A DNA stretch of 64,000 nucleotides. Source: Hormiphora californensis. Its lineage: Eukaryota > Ctenophora > Tentaculata > Cydippida > Pleurobrachiidae. The stretch's first letter is position 1. The number at the start of each line of letters is the position of its first letter. The position numbers were made by a program, and so were the translations under genes. Positions 19,074 to 29,013 of the stretch are shown here, in pieces. Below the pieces are notes generated by a model. The model was not told the DNA's origin and made no database searches. It saw only the letters and a list, made by a program, of their open reading frames with translations. The stretch is taken from the NCBI GenBank assembly GCA_020137815.1, contig CM035352.1, positions 1,838,529 through 1,902,528 on the forward strand, in the 5' to 3' direction.

Positions 19074-19904
19074 TTCCATCAAGGACAAAAAGCGCCGTTG
19101 CCACCGACTCCTTTGAGCCGGTGACACGGTGTCCTCGACAGAATAGCCCAGAACTGTACCATGAGCACGGGACGATGAAAATAAACGAATATCGAGAAAG
19201 AGTACACATGACTTACAAGATACACTCTACAAGGAGTTACGTTAACGGTAAAAATAATTCATTAAAAATACTGTGTAGAATAATAAAATCGGACCATAGC
19301 ATACCCGGGTAATAAATTAAGATCATTAAAAGCTTCACATTTTGTGAATACAAACATGTTCATGGTCAGTAATACACTGTATAAAATATTACAATTTGTT
19401 TCTTTTTCTGTTTTCTCTTTCTCAGAGAAATTCTCGCTTTAAACAATGATTTCACGATGAAGGTAAGGAAGAAAGGTCTCTGAAGTTCCAATTAAAAGGG
19501 GGCATTGCTGTTCACGTTGCACCATGTTGGCCGATACCGTCCACCCCAGGAACACGATGTCAAAGGATGGCGCACAGGTTGATGGAAAATTGATGATGAG
19601 ATCTGGATCGGACACCGGTCTGTTTCACTCTTCTCAAGCGAGTTTCTCAGGGGGTAATCAAACTTCAGCAACAGCTGGTTCCTGACAAAACCATTGATCT
19701 CAACCAATAGATCACGGCTTCTCTTCATCTCCTTATCATGTCTCAAGGAAGCAAAATATCGCATGTTCACACTTCACATGAACTGTTCACCGGTATCGCA
19801 GATTGGTAGCTGCCATGTATCGTTAGGTAGCACATTTACCCTTGTCATCAGGTTTCAGTTTGTTTCTGGATCATCAAAACATATCAACAGATAGAGGTCA
19901 GTTG

Positions 19905-20245
19905 TATGGTTGCTGTTGTCGAGAACTCTCAACTTGGTTGGGGATTATAAAAATAAATCCAAAAGGATTTTAACGGGTTGTCGAGTACACTCAACTTAGT
20001 TGTTAAAATAAAATCGAAATCCAAGAGGATTTGATGGGTTGTCGAGTACACTCAACTTGGTTGGGGTTATAAAAATAAATCCAAAAGGATTTTAACGGGT
20101 TGTCGAGTACACTCAACTTAGTTGTTAAAATAAAATCGAAATCCAAGAGGATTTGATGGGTTGTCGAGTACACTCAACTTGGTTGGGGTTATAAAAATAA
20201 ATCCAAAAGGATTTTAACGGTTTGTCGAGTATTCTCAACTTATTT
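19905..20245 (-). repeat. tandem repeat in the Gypsy 3' region, about 120 bp unit, 2.8 copies
   Basis: The word GGGTTGTCGAGTACACTCAAC recurs, alternating with a half-unit, so units are really pairs of about 60 bp (AAAGGATTTTAACGG and AGAGGATTTGATGGG types). It lies between the end of pol and the 3' LTR. Confidence 0.85.
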
Positions 20246-20415
20246 GTGTAAAACACTGTTTAAATGTAGAGGGAGATCAGAAGATCTTAACTTCCGGAAC
20301 AGATGAGCCTCAATGTGGAGTCGAAGATGTTCAGGCATAGCAGCAGTCAGTGTTGGGGAGTGGCGAAATCTCGTGCACTGAGTAGGAACACACTTCATAT
20401 TCGACCACATGACAA

Positions 20416-23400
20416 CTAACCCCTGAATCGGTCAGGTGGTTTGACATGAGCTCGAAGCCTGATTCTCCGGTCATTTCCTCCTGTAACTGGCGGAGAGGTT
20501 TGGTCTGGAGAAGGTGTTTCCGCTGTATCATGGTCATCTTCGGGTTGCTCTGGTGTTGGAGAAGATGTTTCCGCTGTATCATGGTCATCTTCGGGTTGCT
20601 CTGGTGTTGGCACGATTTCAACTGAAGTTTCGTTACAATCCGGGTGATCTGCATTTGCATGCTGAACTAGAACTGGCATCATTGGTGGGTTTGATTCGGT
20701 TTCCTTCAGTTTCTCCGAATTTTTACACTCTACCGTTTTGCCGTTGCGTGCAAATAACTTCAACTTTCCCACACCAATAACCTTGTCTCCTACGCTCATC
20801 TTCACTCTGTAGAGGTAAGGGCTGATCACTTCGCTCACCGAGAAGGGTCCCTCGAACCTAGGTCCAAATTTATGAACCGGGCACGGGATTTTCACCAGAA
20901 CTTGATCTCCAATTGCAAGCTCCGGGTCATTTAGTCTCTTGTTGAATTGCTTTTTGGCCGCTATTAGGTCTTCATCCACGTTCTGCCTGATTTTGTAACT
21001 CAAGTTACAGATTTCTCGGTAGCGGTTGTAGACGGACGCTGGAATGCCCATCTGTGGAGTCTTATCCTTTTTATCCATGGGTCGGCGAAGATGTAACGCA
21101 TCAGGCATGTTTGGTTCTGTGCCAAATACAATCCTGTGTGCCGTGAAGCCTGTTCTTCTGGATCTGGTGTTGTTTAGCTTGAAACACACTTGGTCAAGAT
21201 GCAAGTCCCAATCTTTAGGGTTGGATTCAAACAGGGTTGCTCTGAGGATTCGATCAATCTTTTTGTTGCTATTTTCAGCACGTCCAGTACTGCGGGCTGA
21301 ATAAGCTTGGCCGTGTTGAACTTTCACGTTTAGCTTTTCGAAGAAATCCTTGAATTCTTTGCCGTTGAAGTTTTGATGTTGATCACAGATTATTTCTCTC
21401 GGCCAACCAAATTTCCAGATCCAATGAGCGAGAATTTTCTCACGGCTCTCAACGGATGTTTGGGTCTTCGTAGGCACTGCAACTAGAAAGTTTGAATAAA
21501 CGTCTGTAATTGTTAGGACGTTCTTGTTGCCTCTTATCGTCGATCCACGGGCTTCTGGAACGATATGATCGATTACAATAACGGCGTTGAATTCGTGACA
21601 CACAAATGTGGCCATCTCGGCTTGGAAGGTCTGTTGACGCTGTTTGTTTGAGGCACAATTTACACACTGACCGATGTATAGTCCGACTTGTTTGGGCTGG
21701 GCCGGCCAGTAAAAGTTTCTTCGTAGGTGATCAACTGTTGCACTGACTCCGGCGTGACCTGTGTGGAAGTCATGAGCCTGTCTGATAAGCTCTTCTCGCT
21801 CCTTCATAGGTACCACGATCAGCCAGTTGGAATCATTTGTCTTTATATCGAGCCATTTTCTTTGCAAAACACCATCCTCTAACCGGAGCAGCTGGTATTG
21901 TTTCCACAAAGACTCTAGATCAGGTGGGGCCCTGTTGGCTTGTACCACTTGTCTATTCCCGTCACTCACCCATTTTCTCACTAATTTTAGAATGTCATCT
22001 TGCTCCTGGGCAGTTTCCCATTCAGTCCATGTCTTTCCTGCTACGGGGATATCTACCCCGTTTTGCTGGATCGATGCGCATAAACAATGAATCTCCTGCT
22101 CATATGACCATTCTTTTTCTTCTTCTTCGTTATTTTCAGTCATGACTTTTTCTGGACAGGTGCTTATTTCTTCACAGCTCACCAAATCGTTGAGTATTTT
22201 ACAAAGGCCTAGAGTTTCTTCAGAGCCAATACTCTCATGTTGCGGGTGGCTGTCTTCATCTGATTGGGTGGGTGGCTTGTCTTCATTACTGAAGTATTCA
22301 TATTCCGTGACGTACGATGCTGCAGGAAACTGAGTGCTCTTTATGAGAAAGACTTCGCACTCGCTCACACTGTTAACTCGTATTGTCGACAGAGATATGT
22401 CTTCAGAGGAATCTTCAGTAGACATGTACGTTCCTGTATCCACGCTGCTACTCGAGCAGTCTTCATGGTTGGACTCTGTGTCTGCTTCGGACTCTGTGGA
22501 GTTGTGACGATCCTCAGGTATCTTTCGGATGACATCTTGTTGCATCTCTTCGTTGTTTCTATCACATAGATTTACAACCTTGACAACTTTAGTCAAATCT
22601 TCATGAGTTTGAGGTGTCGTTTGTGTTTCGGCTTCGGTCTTGGTTGGCGGAAGGCTGAACCTCGACAACCAGTCACACATCTTGTTTTCCGGGCCACTTA
22701 AATGTCGGAGTTTGAAGTTGAACTCGGCTAACTTCATAACTTTCTTGGTTACCGCGTTGTCTGGCTTCGTGAACAGGGTACCTTCGGCTTTTACCAAGGA
22801 TAAACAGTCTGTTATGACGACAAACTGTTTCACGTTATAAAGATATATGGTCCAGTGCTGGATTGCTGCGAACAGAGCCTCGAACTCCAGCTTCGTCTGT
22901 CCCCGTGCTCTCTTGTACTCGGGGAGAGCTCGGCTGTAGTAAGCGACAATCCTTCGTTCTCTACCACCTTCAGGTGTATCCAATTCCTGGGATAGGGAGG
23001 CGCCTAAACCTTTCTCACTGGCATCTAGTGTGACCTCGTAGGAGCTGTAAGGATCTTCTGGATTTGGTATTGCAAGCTGTGTACTTTCCGCGACGAGTTG
23101 CTTCAGCTTCGCATAAGCTTCACTACATTCCTTTGTCCATTTGAATTTCTGCTCCTTTCCTCCGCGTATGGAAGCGAATATTGGCTTACTGATGGAACTG
23201 TAGGCTGGAATCCACTTTCTCACATAGTTCAGGGCACCCATTGCTTGCATGACCTCTTTCTTTGATTCAGGCTCACGGAGTGCTAGGAGGTCAGCTACAC
23301 GGTCTTCAGTGATACTTATACCGCCACCGCTGACACGAACTCCAACGAAATCAACTGCATCTCTCATCAGCTGACTTTTGTCGGGTGAAATCTTGAGGTT

Positions 23401-25533
23401 CGCACCATACAATCTGGACAGAAGCCGTTCCAACCGATCAAGGTGCTGGTCAGCTGTGACAGAAGATAGGAGGAGGTCGTCCACAAATTGGACAACTTGC
23501 TCTATCGGGAGAGATCCGAGCAGACGATTCATCATATCGCAGAAAGATGGTCCGGATGATCGATGGCCCATCACTGTCTTCGAGAATGCGTACTGGGTGT
23601 TCTTATACAAGAAGGCAGTGATCTGTTTCGAGGATTCATCATAGGGAAGCTGCCAGTATCCTCGGGTAAGGTCAAAAGAGGAGAATATCTTGTCCTGGCC
23701 GATTTTATCCAAAACATGATCCAAATGAGCCAATGGGAAGTTTGCTGGCATACACATCTTGTTCACGTTCCTTAGGTCGCACACAAGCCTGTAACGCTGA
23801 GGCTGCCCTTTAGGTGTTTTCTTTCGTACCAGGAATGTTGGTGAGTTCCAATCTGACCGTTGCGGAAGGATCTCCACCACATTCGTTTTCACCATCTCAT
23901 CGATTGTTTTCTGCATCTCCCCCTCAAGCTTGTATGGGCAAGGGAATGGAGGGGTCCACTGAGGTGTAGCCCCTTCCTTCAACTTGATCGTAGCTTTGTA
24001 CATATTGCAGGAACCGAGATCATACTCATCGTATGCAAAACAATCCCTGTGCTCCCAAATGATGTCTTGTAGATCTTGAGCCTGTTGTTTCGTGAGGTTT
24101 CTGGATGCAGTTTTTACTTTTAGGCGCTCGAATAGCTCTTCCTTTGTCCATTTCTCGACTTCCGGTTCCTCAGACTCACGGAGAAATTGGATTCGGTCTT
24201 CCCATTCCACTCTAGAATAAGGGTCGTACTCTGGCACTGGGCGGAATTTAGCGGCTTTATCACCCCTTCGGAGGGTTATCGGCTCCTCGCTAAAGTTCAA
24301 AACTCTCATGGGAATGTCTCCTTCCATAGCTTCGGCAATTGCGTCACCAATGAGTAGGCCATTATTTTTCCGTGACCAATCAGTTGAGACAAGACCGATC
24401 GTATCACCTAGACAATCATCCTTCAGGGATCCTACGACATACCCCATAGTACGAGGTGGTATTGTGGTAGTTTCTCCCCACCTTATCTGGAGAATCTTCT
24501 TGGTGCTTCTTGGTCTTGGCAGGAAAGGTACTGGTTCACCATTTGGGACTCTTAGTTCAGCGTTCGTATAGTCTAAGGCGGCTCCTGTGCTACGACAGAA
24601 CGGGTCACCTAATAGAATATCTGTATCCATTCCTTCGCACACCACGAAGTTGACCAGATTAATGGTGGCTCCTCCGACTATCATATTCAAGGAGATGACG
24701 CCTCTGCAAGGTATCCGATTTCCGCTGAAATCTCTCAACTTTCTCTGTGTCTCACAGATCTCAGACACTAGCCCGTATTTACATACAGTTGTCCAGTTAA
24801 TAAGGTTAACTTGGCTTCCTGTGTCGATGAACATGCGCACTGGGTGTGTAGTTTGATCCGTGCACCATGCTGGGCCGTGGATGAGTCCGTTCACAATAAT
24901 TTCTTGAGACTTTCGGATTTCTTCTCCAGAGATGGCTTTCACTTTTGCTCTCTTCTTTCTTCTCTTTTTCTTCTGTTTGGTCTTGGGATCAGAGATAACA
25001 TCGTCCTCATTCTTGCCCTCGACCTTCATCACTGCTGCACTATCAGCTATTTCATGGTTCTCATCGCTCACGTCAGAGTGTGAGTGGTTCTTCTCTCGTT
25101 TTCTGGTGAACACCTTTTTCGTTTTCTTTGTTCTTGGGGAAGACTTAGGAGTGATTACGAGTTCCTTTGAGTCCACATCAGATGCTGTGGAAAGACCTTT
25201 ATCATTCTCATCGGGTGCTACTTCGGTACCCGCTACAGCTTGTGTACTGTTTAAAGATGTTGCTGTATCTCCTTCTTTCTCTCTAGGATACACCTTGTCT
25301 GATCGTGGTGAATCCCAGACGCATTTTACCGGCACAGATTTGGGTGTGGTCACCCTGTTTTCCTCGATTTCCTTCTTCTGTGCCGGGGTCACTGTCCGTT
25401 CAATTAATTGGCGCGGCCGGAGTTCTGGTGTGTGTCCGCGTTGTGAAAATCTCCGACCGCTCTCTCGTTTAACTGCCATCCTCGGTTCTGGCAATTTCTG
25501 CTGAGGTGTCCATTCTGATGACAAACATAGCAT
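20416..25533 (-). CDS. pol: Pol polyprotein: protease, reverse transcriptase, RNase H, integrase
   Basis: 1,705 residues in one open frame. The first 200 are charged. Protease shows FIDTGSQVNLI near residue 235. Reverse transcriptase spans roughly 510-700, with YRLVCDLRNVNK, FSSFDLTRGYWQLP and QFVDDLLLSS (F-V-D-D in place of Y-x-D-D). RNase H has TLDASEKGLGASLSQ and KLEFEALFAAIQHW. An acidic, serine-rich insert of about 200 residues lies between RNase H and integrase. Integrase has the H-H-C-C zinc finger (HDFHTGHAG, CVNCASNK) and a D, D, E core (VIDHIV, IICDQHQNF, GRAENSN). No chromodomain is seen; the C-terminus has two copies of PEQPEDDHDTAET. It belongs to Ty3/Gypsy by domain order. The first residue is uncertain because frameshift entry is expected. 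Confidence 0.93.
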   Translation of the reverse strand: MLCLSSEWTPQQKLPEPRMAVKRESGRRFSQRGHTPELRPRQLIERTVTPAQKKEIEENRVTTPKSVPVKCVWDSPRSDKVYPREKEGDTATSLNSTQAVAGTEVAPDENDKGLSTASDVDSKELVITPKSSPRTKKTKKVFTRKREKNHSHSDVSDENHEIADSAAVMKVEGKNEDDVISDPKTKQKKKRRKKRAKVKAISGEEIRKSQEIIVNGLIHGPAWCTDQTTHPVRMFIDTGSQVNLINWTTVCKYGLVSEICETQRKLRDFSGNRIPCRGVISLNMIVGGATINLVNFVVCEGMDTDILLGDPFCRSTGAALDYTNAELRVPNGEPVPFLPRPRSTKKILQIRWGETTTIPPRTMGYVVGSLKDDCLGDTIGLVSTDWSRKNNGLLIGDAIAEAMEGDIPMRVLNFSEEPITLRRGDKAAKFRPVPEYDPYSRVEWEDRIQFLRESEEPEVEKWTKEELFERLKVKTASRNLTKQQAQDLQDIIWEHRDCFAYDEYDLGSCNMYKATIKLKEGATPQWTPPFPCPYKLEGEMQKTIDEMVKTNVVEILPQRSDWNSPTFLVRKKTPKGQPQRYRLVCDLRNVNKMCMPANFPLAHLDHVLDKIGQDKIFSSFDLTRGYWQLPYDESSKQITAFLYKNTQYAFSKTVMGHRSSGPSFCDMMNRLLGSLPIEQVVQFVDDLLLSSVTADQHLDRLERLLSRLYGANLKISPDKSQLMRDAVDFVGVRVSGGGISITEDRVADLLALREPESKKEVMQAMGALNYVRKWIPAYSSISKPIFASIRGGKEQKFKWTKECSEAYAKLKQLVAESTQLAIPNPEDPYSSYEVTLDASEKGLGASLSQELDTPEGGRERRIVAYYSRALPEYKRARGQTKLEFEALFAAIQHWTIYLYNVKQFVVITDCLSLVKAEGTLFTKPDNAVTKKVMKLAEFNFKLRHLSGPENKMCDWLSRFSLPPTKTEAETQTTPQTHEDLTKVVKVVNLCDRNNEEMQQDVIRKIPEDRHNSTESEADTESNHEDCSSSSVDTGTYMSTEDSSEDISLSTIRVNSVSECEVFLIKSTQFPAASYVTEYEYFSNEDKPPTQSDEDSHPQHESIGSEETLGLCKILNDLVSCEEISTCPEKVMTENNEEEEKEWSYEQEIHCLCASIQQNGVDIPVAGKTWTEWETAQEQDDILKLVRKWVSDGNRQVVQANRAPPDLESLWKQYQLLRLEDGVLQRKWLDIKTNDSNWLIVVPMKEREELIRQAHDFHTGHAGVSATVDHLRRNFYWPAQPKQVGLYIGQCVNCASNKQRQQTFQAEMATFVCHEFNAVIVIDHIVPEARGSTIRGNKNVLTITDVYSNFLVAVPTKTQTSVESREKILAHWIWKFGWPREIICDQHQNFNGKEFKDFFEKLNVKVQHGQAYSARSTGRAENSNKKIDRILRATLFESNPKDWDLHLDQVCFKLNNTRSRRTGFTAHRIVFGTEPNMPDALHLRRPMDKKDKTPQMGIPASVYNRYREICNLSYKIRQNVDEDLIAAKKQFNKRLNDPELAIGDQVLVKIPCPVHKFGPRFEGPFSVSEVISPYLYRVKMSVGDKVIGVGKLKLFARNGKTVECKNSEKLKETESNPPMMPVLVQHANADHPDCNETSVEIVPTPEQPEDDHDTAETSSPTPEQPEDDHDTAETPSPDQTSPPVTGGNDRRIRLRAHVKPPDRFRG

Positions 25534-26843
25534 AGACCGTTGGCTCGATCATGTTCTCTCGTTCCAGGCACTGACGATGTGGCTTGTCTTCTGTTACCAG
25601 TTGTGAATGTCTGGGGTCGGAAGTTCATGGTCTGCTGATTCTGCATCGGGTTAACATCGGTTTGGATAGTGCTCGCTAGCACGGGACAGTTTCTGGCTTC
25701 ATGTAGGTCTTGACCACATATTTGGCAAGTTATCTTGAACCTACAGTTTGCTTCCGTGTGGTTCGTCTTCTTACAGAACTTGCACGGATTCCAACTCTTT
25801 CTCTGGTAAGGCTGGTTTTGGCTCATTCGTCCGTCACTCCGAATTGCATAAACAGTGGCTCCATAATCAGCACCGCCTCTCTTGAAGATTTTGTTCTGCG
25901 TCGCTGCTCTCTCAGCTTCTGCAACCAGAGTTTCAAAAGCGACGTCCTGTTTCTTCCAGTCACAGACATCCTTAGCAACATCACGGTCATGAAGACCATC
26001 TTGTAGAGCGTCTATCTTGTTTGCGTTCACACGATCATCGGACTCACCTGGGAACGCAAGCTCTGCTGCCCGATGGATTCTCTCTGCAAAGTCAGATACC
26101 GACTCGTGTTCATCCTGTTTAATGTCCTTCAGTTCTAAACGATTTGTCTCAGCAATAGCAGCGTCATTCAGGATAGCATCACGGATGAATTGTAGCAACT
26201 TGTGTGGATTGGCCATTTCTTCTTGGCTGAACTTCAGACGGCGTATCCGATCATAGGTGGCATCGCACTTTAAGCAGTTAAGTAGGATTCCACGCACATC
26301 CTGAGGGTTCTCGGTCGCCATTGACAGATAATCTTCAAATCTCTTCAGGTACGACTTCAGACTATTCCCTTCCTTGAACTTTGGTGGTTTTATTCCGGAG
26401 GGAGGGGTTCTGTATCTGTTTTGGTCGACTTGAGTTGGTTGGACGTTCCGTTGATCTGCTACTGGTCGACTTGCTGGAACTACCACGGGGTTTCTGGGCA
26501 CGTTTGGTTTGTTAGATGACGTGCTTCGGCAACTCAGAGCTCTTGATCGGTCCAAAGTTCGTGACATTCTTTTCTCTGGTATCCTGGGCTTATCTTCAGG
26601 GATTCGGAAACTTTGCTCTCGTTGTCGAGAACTTGACACGATTCTTGACGCAAATGCATGTCGCGAGGTCAGTGGTTTCCGTTCTGGCTCAACTCGTGAA
26701 ATGTCCAAATCTGCCAGGTATGTTTCTAGTGGGCGCTGGTCGAACGGAGTTTGGTCACCGCCAATCGAGAAGAGGTCAATTGTGTCCCACTGTGACAATG
26801 GCTCTTGGCTCAGGCTGACATTACTGACGTGATTCCGTGACAT
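25404..26843 (-). CDS. gag: Gag polyprotein with three zinc knuckles
   Basis: 479 residues. The N-terminal 150 are basic and disordered-looking. Residues about 150-320 resemble a retrotransposon capsid (KFKEGNSLKSYLKRFEDYL, then LNDAAIAETNRLELKDIKQD and ESVSDFAERIHRAAELAFPG). Three C-x2-C-x4-H-x4-C knuckles follow: 354-367 (CKFCKKTNHTEANC), 373-386 (CQICGQDLHEARNC) and 438-451 (CYVCHQNGHLSRNC). These bind the RNA genome during particle assembly. The start at 26843 is 27 bases from the LTR and immediately follows the primer site. The last 130 bases overlap pol in another frame, so pol is probably made by -1 frameshifting. Confidence 0.92.
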   Translation of the reverse strand: MSRNHVSNVSLSQEPLSQWDTIDLFSIGGDQTPFDQRPLETYLADLDISRVEPERKPLTSRHAFASRIVSSSRQREQSFRIPEDKPRIPEKRMSRTLDRSRALSCRSTSSNKPNVPRNPVVVPASRPVADQRNVQPTQVDQNRYRTPPSGIKPPKFKEGNSLKSYLKRFEDYLSMATENPQDVRGILLNCLKCDATYDRIRRLKFSQEEMANPHKLLQFIRDAILNDAAIAETNRLELKDIKQDEHESVSDFAERIHRAAELAFPGESDDRVNANKIDALQDGLHDRDVAKDVCDWKKQDVAFETLVAEAERAATQNKIFKRGGADYGATVYAIRSDGRMSQNQPYQRKSWNPCKFCKKTNHTEANCRFKITCQICGQDLHEARNCPVLASTIQTDVNPMQNQQTMNFRPQTFTTGNRRQATSSVPGTREHDRANGLCYVCHQNGHLSRNCQNRGWQLNERAVGDFHNADTHQNSGRAN

Positions 26844-26849
26844 CAGTAA

Positions 26850-26867
26850 ACGTTTTGAAGCTCACCA
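26850..26867 (-). promoter_or_regulatory. tRNA primer-binding site of the Gypsy element
   Basis: Two bases inside the 5' LTR, the minus strand reads TGGTGAGCTTCAAAACG. TGG at this place is the usual complement of a tRNA CCA end. The tRNA was not identified. The gag start codon follows within about ten bases, so the leader is extremely short. Confidence 0.6.
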
Positions 26868-26869
26868 GT

Positions 26870-27308
26870 TGGTGTAAAGTAAGGACTGCCGATACGGGTG
26901 TGTTTGGAAAGGGACGTTCTTGGGGTGGTTTCGTGACACGTATGGGGCGTACCCGTCAGCTGGAGCGTAAAGGCGAAAGTAAACACGTTGTCTTTTATTT
27001 TTGTGAATGTAAAAGTAACGGTAAAGGATTGTTACAGTTCAGTTGACTAAGAGAACACACGCTTTTTAAAGTTGCTTCGCTCCGACAAAAGAAAACTCAC
27101 TCTCAAAACACAAATCGCTCTTCTCTCTCAGATCTCAGAAAACGCGCGCGCGTGTCACCAAAGCGACACACACGCGCGCGCGAAGATGCTGTACTTTTAA
27201 TAGAACTCCGCGTCAAAACAAGCACCTTCGCGATAGGACACAGACACAAACACACATTCTCACACACACGCACACACAAACACACAGGGCTGGCCCAGTT
27301 CTGCACCA
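26870..27308 (-). repeat. 5' LTR of the Gypsy element
   Basis: 439 bp, TGGTG to CACCA. It contains a CACACA-rich part and GCGCGCGC palindromes near 27144 and 27175. The U3 promoter is expected inside, but no clear TATA box could be fixed. It pairs with 18635-19073. Confidence 0.92.
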
Positions 27309-27898
27309 TGAAGGCACTTTTCCGACTTATTCTGATAAGCTGAATCACGTAAGCTATTTTTCAAAACCCCTCCGAGGTCGGGAAAGTGCCCTAATTGAGC
27401 AATTAAGGCCAATTAGACCTAATTGTACTTAATTAGGCCAAATTCCCGACCTCGGAGGGCTTGGAAAAGTTGCTTACGTGATTCAGCGTATCAAAATTAG
27501 TCGGAAAAGTACCTTCACATAAGCGTCTATCGTTTCCAGGTGAAAAGTTGTAAGTGGGGTCAATTAGACCCTATTATGCTCAATTAGGACACTTTCCCGA
27601 CCTCTGAGGGATTGGAAAAGTTGCTTACGTGATTCAGCGTATCAAAATTAGTCGGGTACAGAGGTTTTCGCTTTGATATAAGTAAGTTTCAGTTTGTTGG
27701 CCGGAATCTGCCACGTTGGCAGATTCTGGCCAAGGTTTTTTTAGAATTTTGGCCGAGATCTGCCACTCGCGTGGCAGATTCCGGCCAATAATTTCAACGA
27801 CATGTTTATTTTTATTTTGAAATAAAATTTTTATAAAACTTCAAACAAAAATATTTCACTTGATTGAAAAAAACTCTTGGCCGGAATCTGCCACCGTA

Positions 27899-28494
27899 AG
27901 GCTATAAGCATACTGATCGTGATGATCATAATCAGTTAAAAAGATGAAGTGTGCTCATGGTTTTGATCATCATCATCTGCAAAAAACTGCAGTGTGCGGA
28001 ACATTATGATCATCACGTAAGAGCTGGCCCTGGAGCCGTCTCTTAAGTTGGATGATGATCATCAACACCTAGTGTGCGCACGTTCTGATCTTATTCTTAT
28101 GGAGGGCTGCACTGTAGTCATGTGATATGTACCACGTGTACGAATTCGCGCGCACTGAGAGGCTGTTGTACAGGTCACGTGATATGCAACAGCCTCTCAG
28201 AGCGCGCGACTGGGCAAGGGGGAGATAGCATCATCATGCTGAGCACACTGGTCATGATGATCATGATCAAAAGGCAAGTTACAGCAAGTTGAGTATGGTC
28301 TATGATGATCAAACGTGCGCACACTATGGTTTATGATGATCAAACGTGAACACACTATGGTTGGAGATCATCATGATGCATCAAGCCTCCATCATGATGA
28401 TAACCATCAGTGTGTGCGCTTCTTTGATGGTGACCATCAAAATCTCCGCACACTGACCTGATTATGATCATCACGATCAGTATGCTTATAGCCT
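27899..28494. mobile_element. foldback MITE E2 with TA target duplication
   Basis: Ends AGGCTATAAGCATACTGATC and inverse, flanked by TA at 27897-27898 and 28495-28496. The interior is rich in ATGATCATCAT words and GTGTGCGCAC-like palindromes. No coding content. Confidence 0.8.
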
Positions 28495-28564
28495 TATGGG
28501 GAGCTCTCTTTGATGTGGTGCGCTCTTGGAGTGGTGTCTTTTGGAGGTGGTGCGCTCTTGGATA

Positions 28565-28826
28565 GGGATCCCTAATAAAGTTGTGACTTGTCACCAAACA
28601 TGTGGTTCCCGTGGCGGCGCGGCTTCAAAATGCGCGATTGTAACTTGTCACCGCATGGTTTACGCCGCGCCGCAGCTACGCGCAGTGGGAACCACGTGCG
28701 TTTTGGTTGTTTTGTTCAAACCTTTGTCGAACAAGGCAACGTTTTGGTACGCGCACACGCGGTGACAAGTCACAACCGCGCCTCCGCAAGACTACAGTGA
28801 CAAGTCACAACTTTATTAGGGATCCC
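28565..28826. mobile_element. MITE E3 with TA target duplication
   Basis: Ends GGGATCCCTAATAAAGTTGT and inverse, with TGACTTGTCAC continuing the stems. Flanked by TA at 28563-28564 and 28827-28828. It splits the right arm of E0. The interior is GC-rich with CGCG words. Confidence 0.85.
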
Positions 28827-29013
28827 TATGGGGTGCGCTTTTGAACTTTATTATGGTTCCTTATGGTCTGGTTTGAGTTGGACGATATCCTTTTCCAAAT
28901 TTGAAAAATCAAAAGTTCGAAAAGAGCAAAGGAGAGCGCGCGCGACAATAAATCATTTGCGTTGCATTAATGCCAGCGCGCGTCCAGTCGCCAAATGCAA
29001 AAAAATGCACGTA

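Larger units (their letters stand above)
18635..27308 (-). mobile_element. Ty3/Gypsy LTR retrotransposon, apparently complete
   Basis: The element is 8,674 bp in minus orientation, with 439 bp LTRs at both ends that read as identical, so the insertion is recent. LTRs start TGGTG and end CACCA. A 4 bp duplication TGAA lies at 18631-18634 and 27309-27312. The E1 sequence is interrupted exactly there, and the opposite E1 arm shows the empty site. Gag and pol are open and overlap in different frames, pol in the -1 register. No envelope gene is seen between pol and the 3' LTR, where 1.3 kb of non-coding sequence carries a tandem repeat. Coding capacity looks intact. Confidence 0.93.
17049..27898. 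mobile_element. foldback element E1, split by three insertions
   Basis: Ends TACGGTGGCAGATTCCGGCC and its inverse lie at 17049 and 27898. A direct repeat TGGGG (17044-17048 and 28497-28501) is a likely target duplication, with E2 having since entered at the right-hand TA. The left arm resumes at 18118-18140, 18292-18634, and the right arm at 27309-27898; both carry GGCCGGAATCTGCCAC, TCCCGACCTC and AACTTTTCACCTGGAAACGA. Removing the insertions leaves roughly 1 kb of inverted-repeat DNA with no coding capacity. Confidence 0.7.
13453..28861. mobile_element. old palindromic element (E0), now split by nested insertions
   Basis: The outer ends AGGAACCATAATAAAGTTCA (13453) and its inverse (to 28861) are flanked by TA at 13451-13452 and 28862-28863. 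Surviving pieces are 13453-13625, 16934-17048, 28497-28564 and 28827-28861. They join into one palindrome built of AAGAGCGCACCAC-type words, with a central hairpin at 16934-17042. A shorter, uninterrupted relative lies at 57009-57400. Everything between the pieces is later insertion. Confidence 0.7.

Noticed and set aside
18917-19312. 131-residue plus-strand frame, also 27152-27343
   Set aside because: Lies in the CA-rich LTR of the Gypsy element, antisense to it, and occurs in both LTRs.
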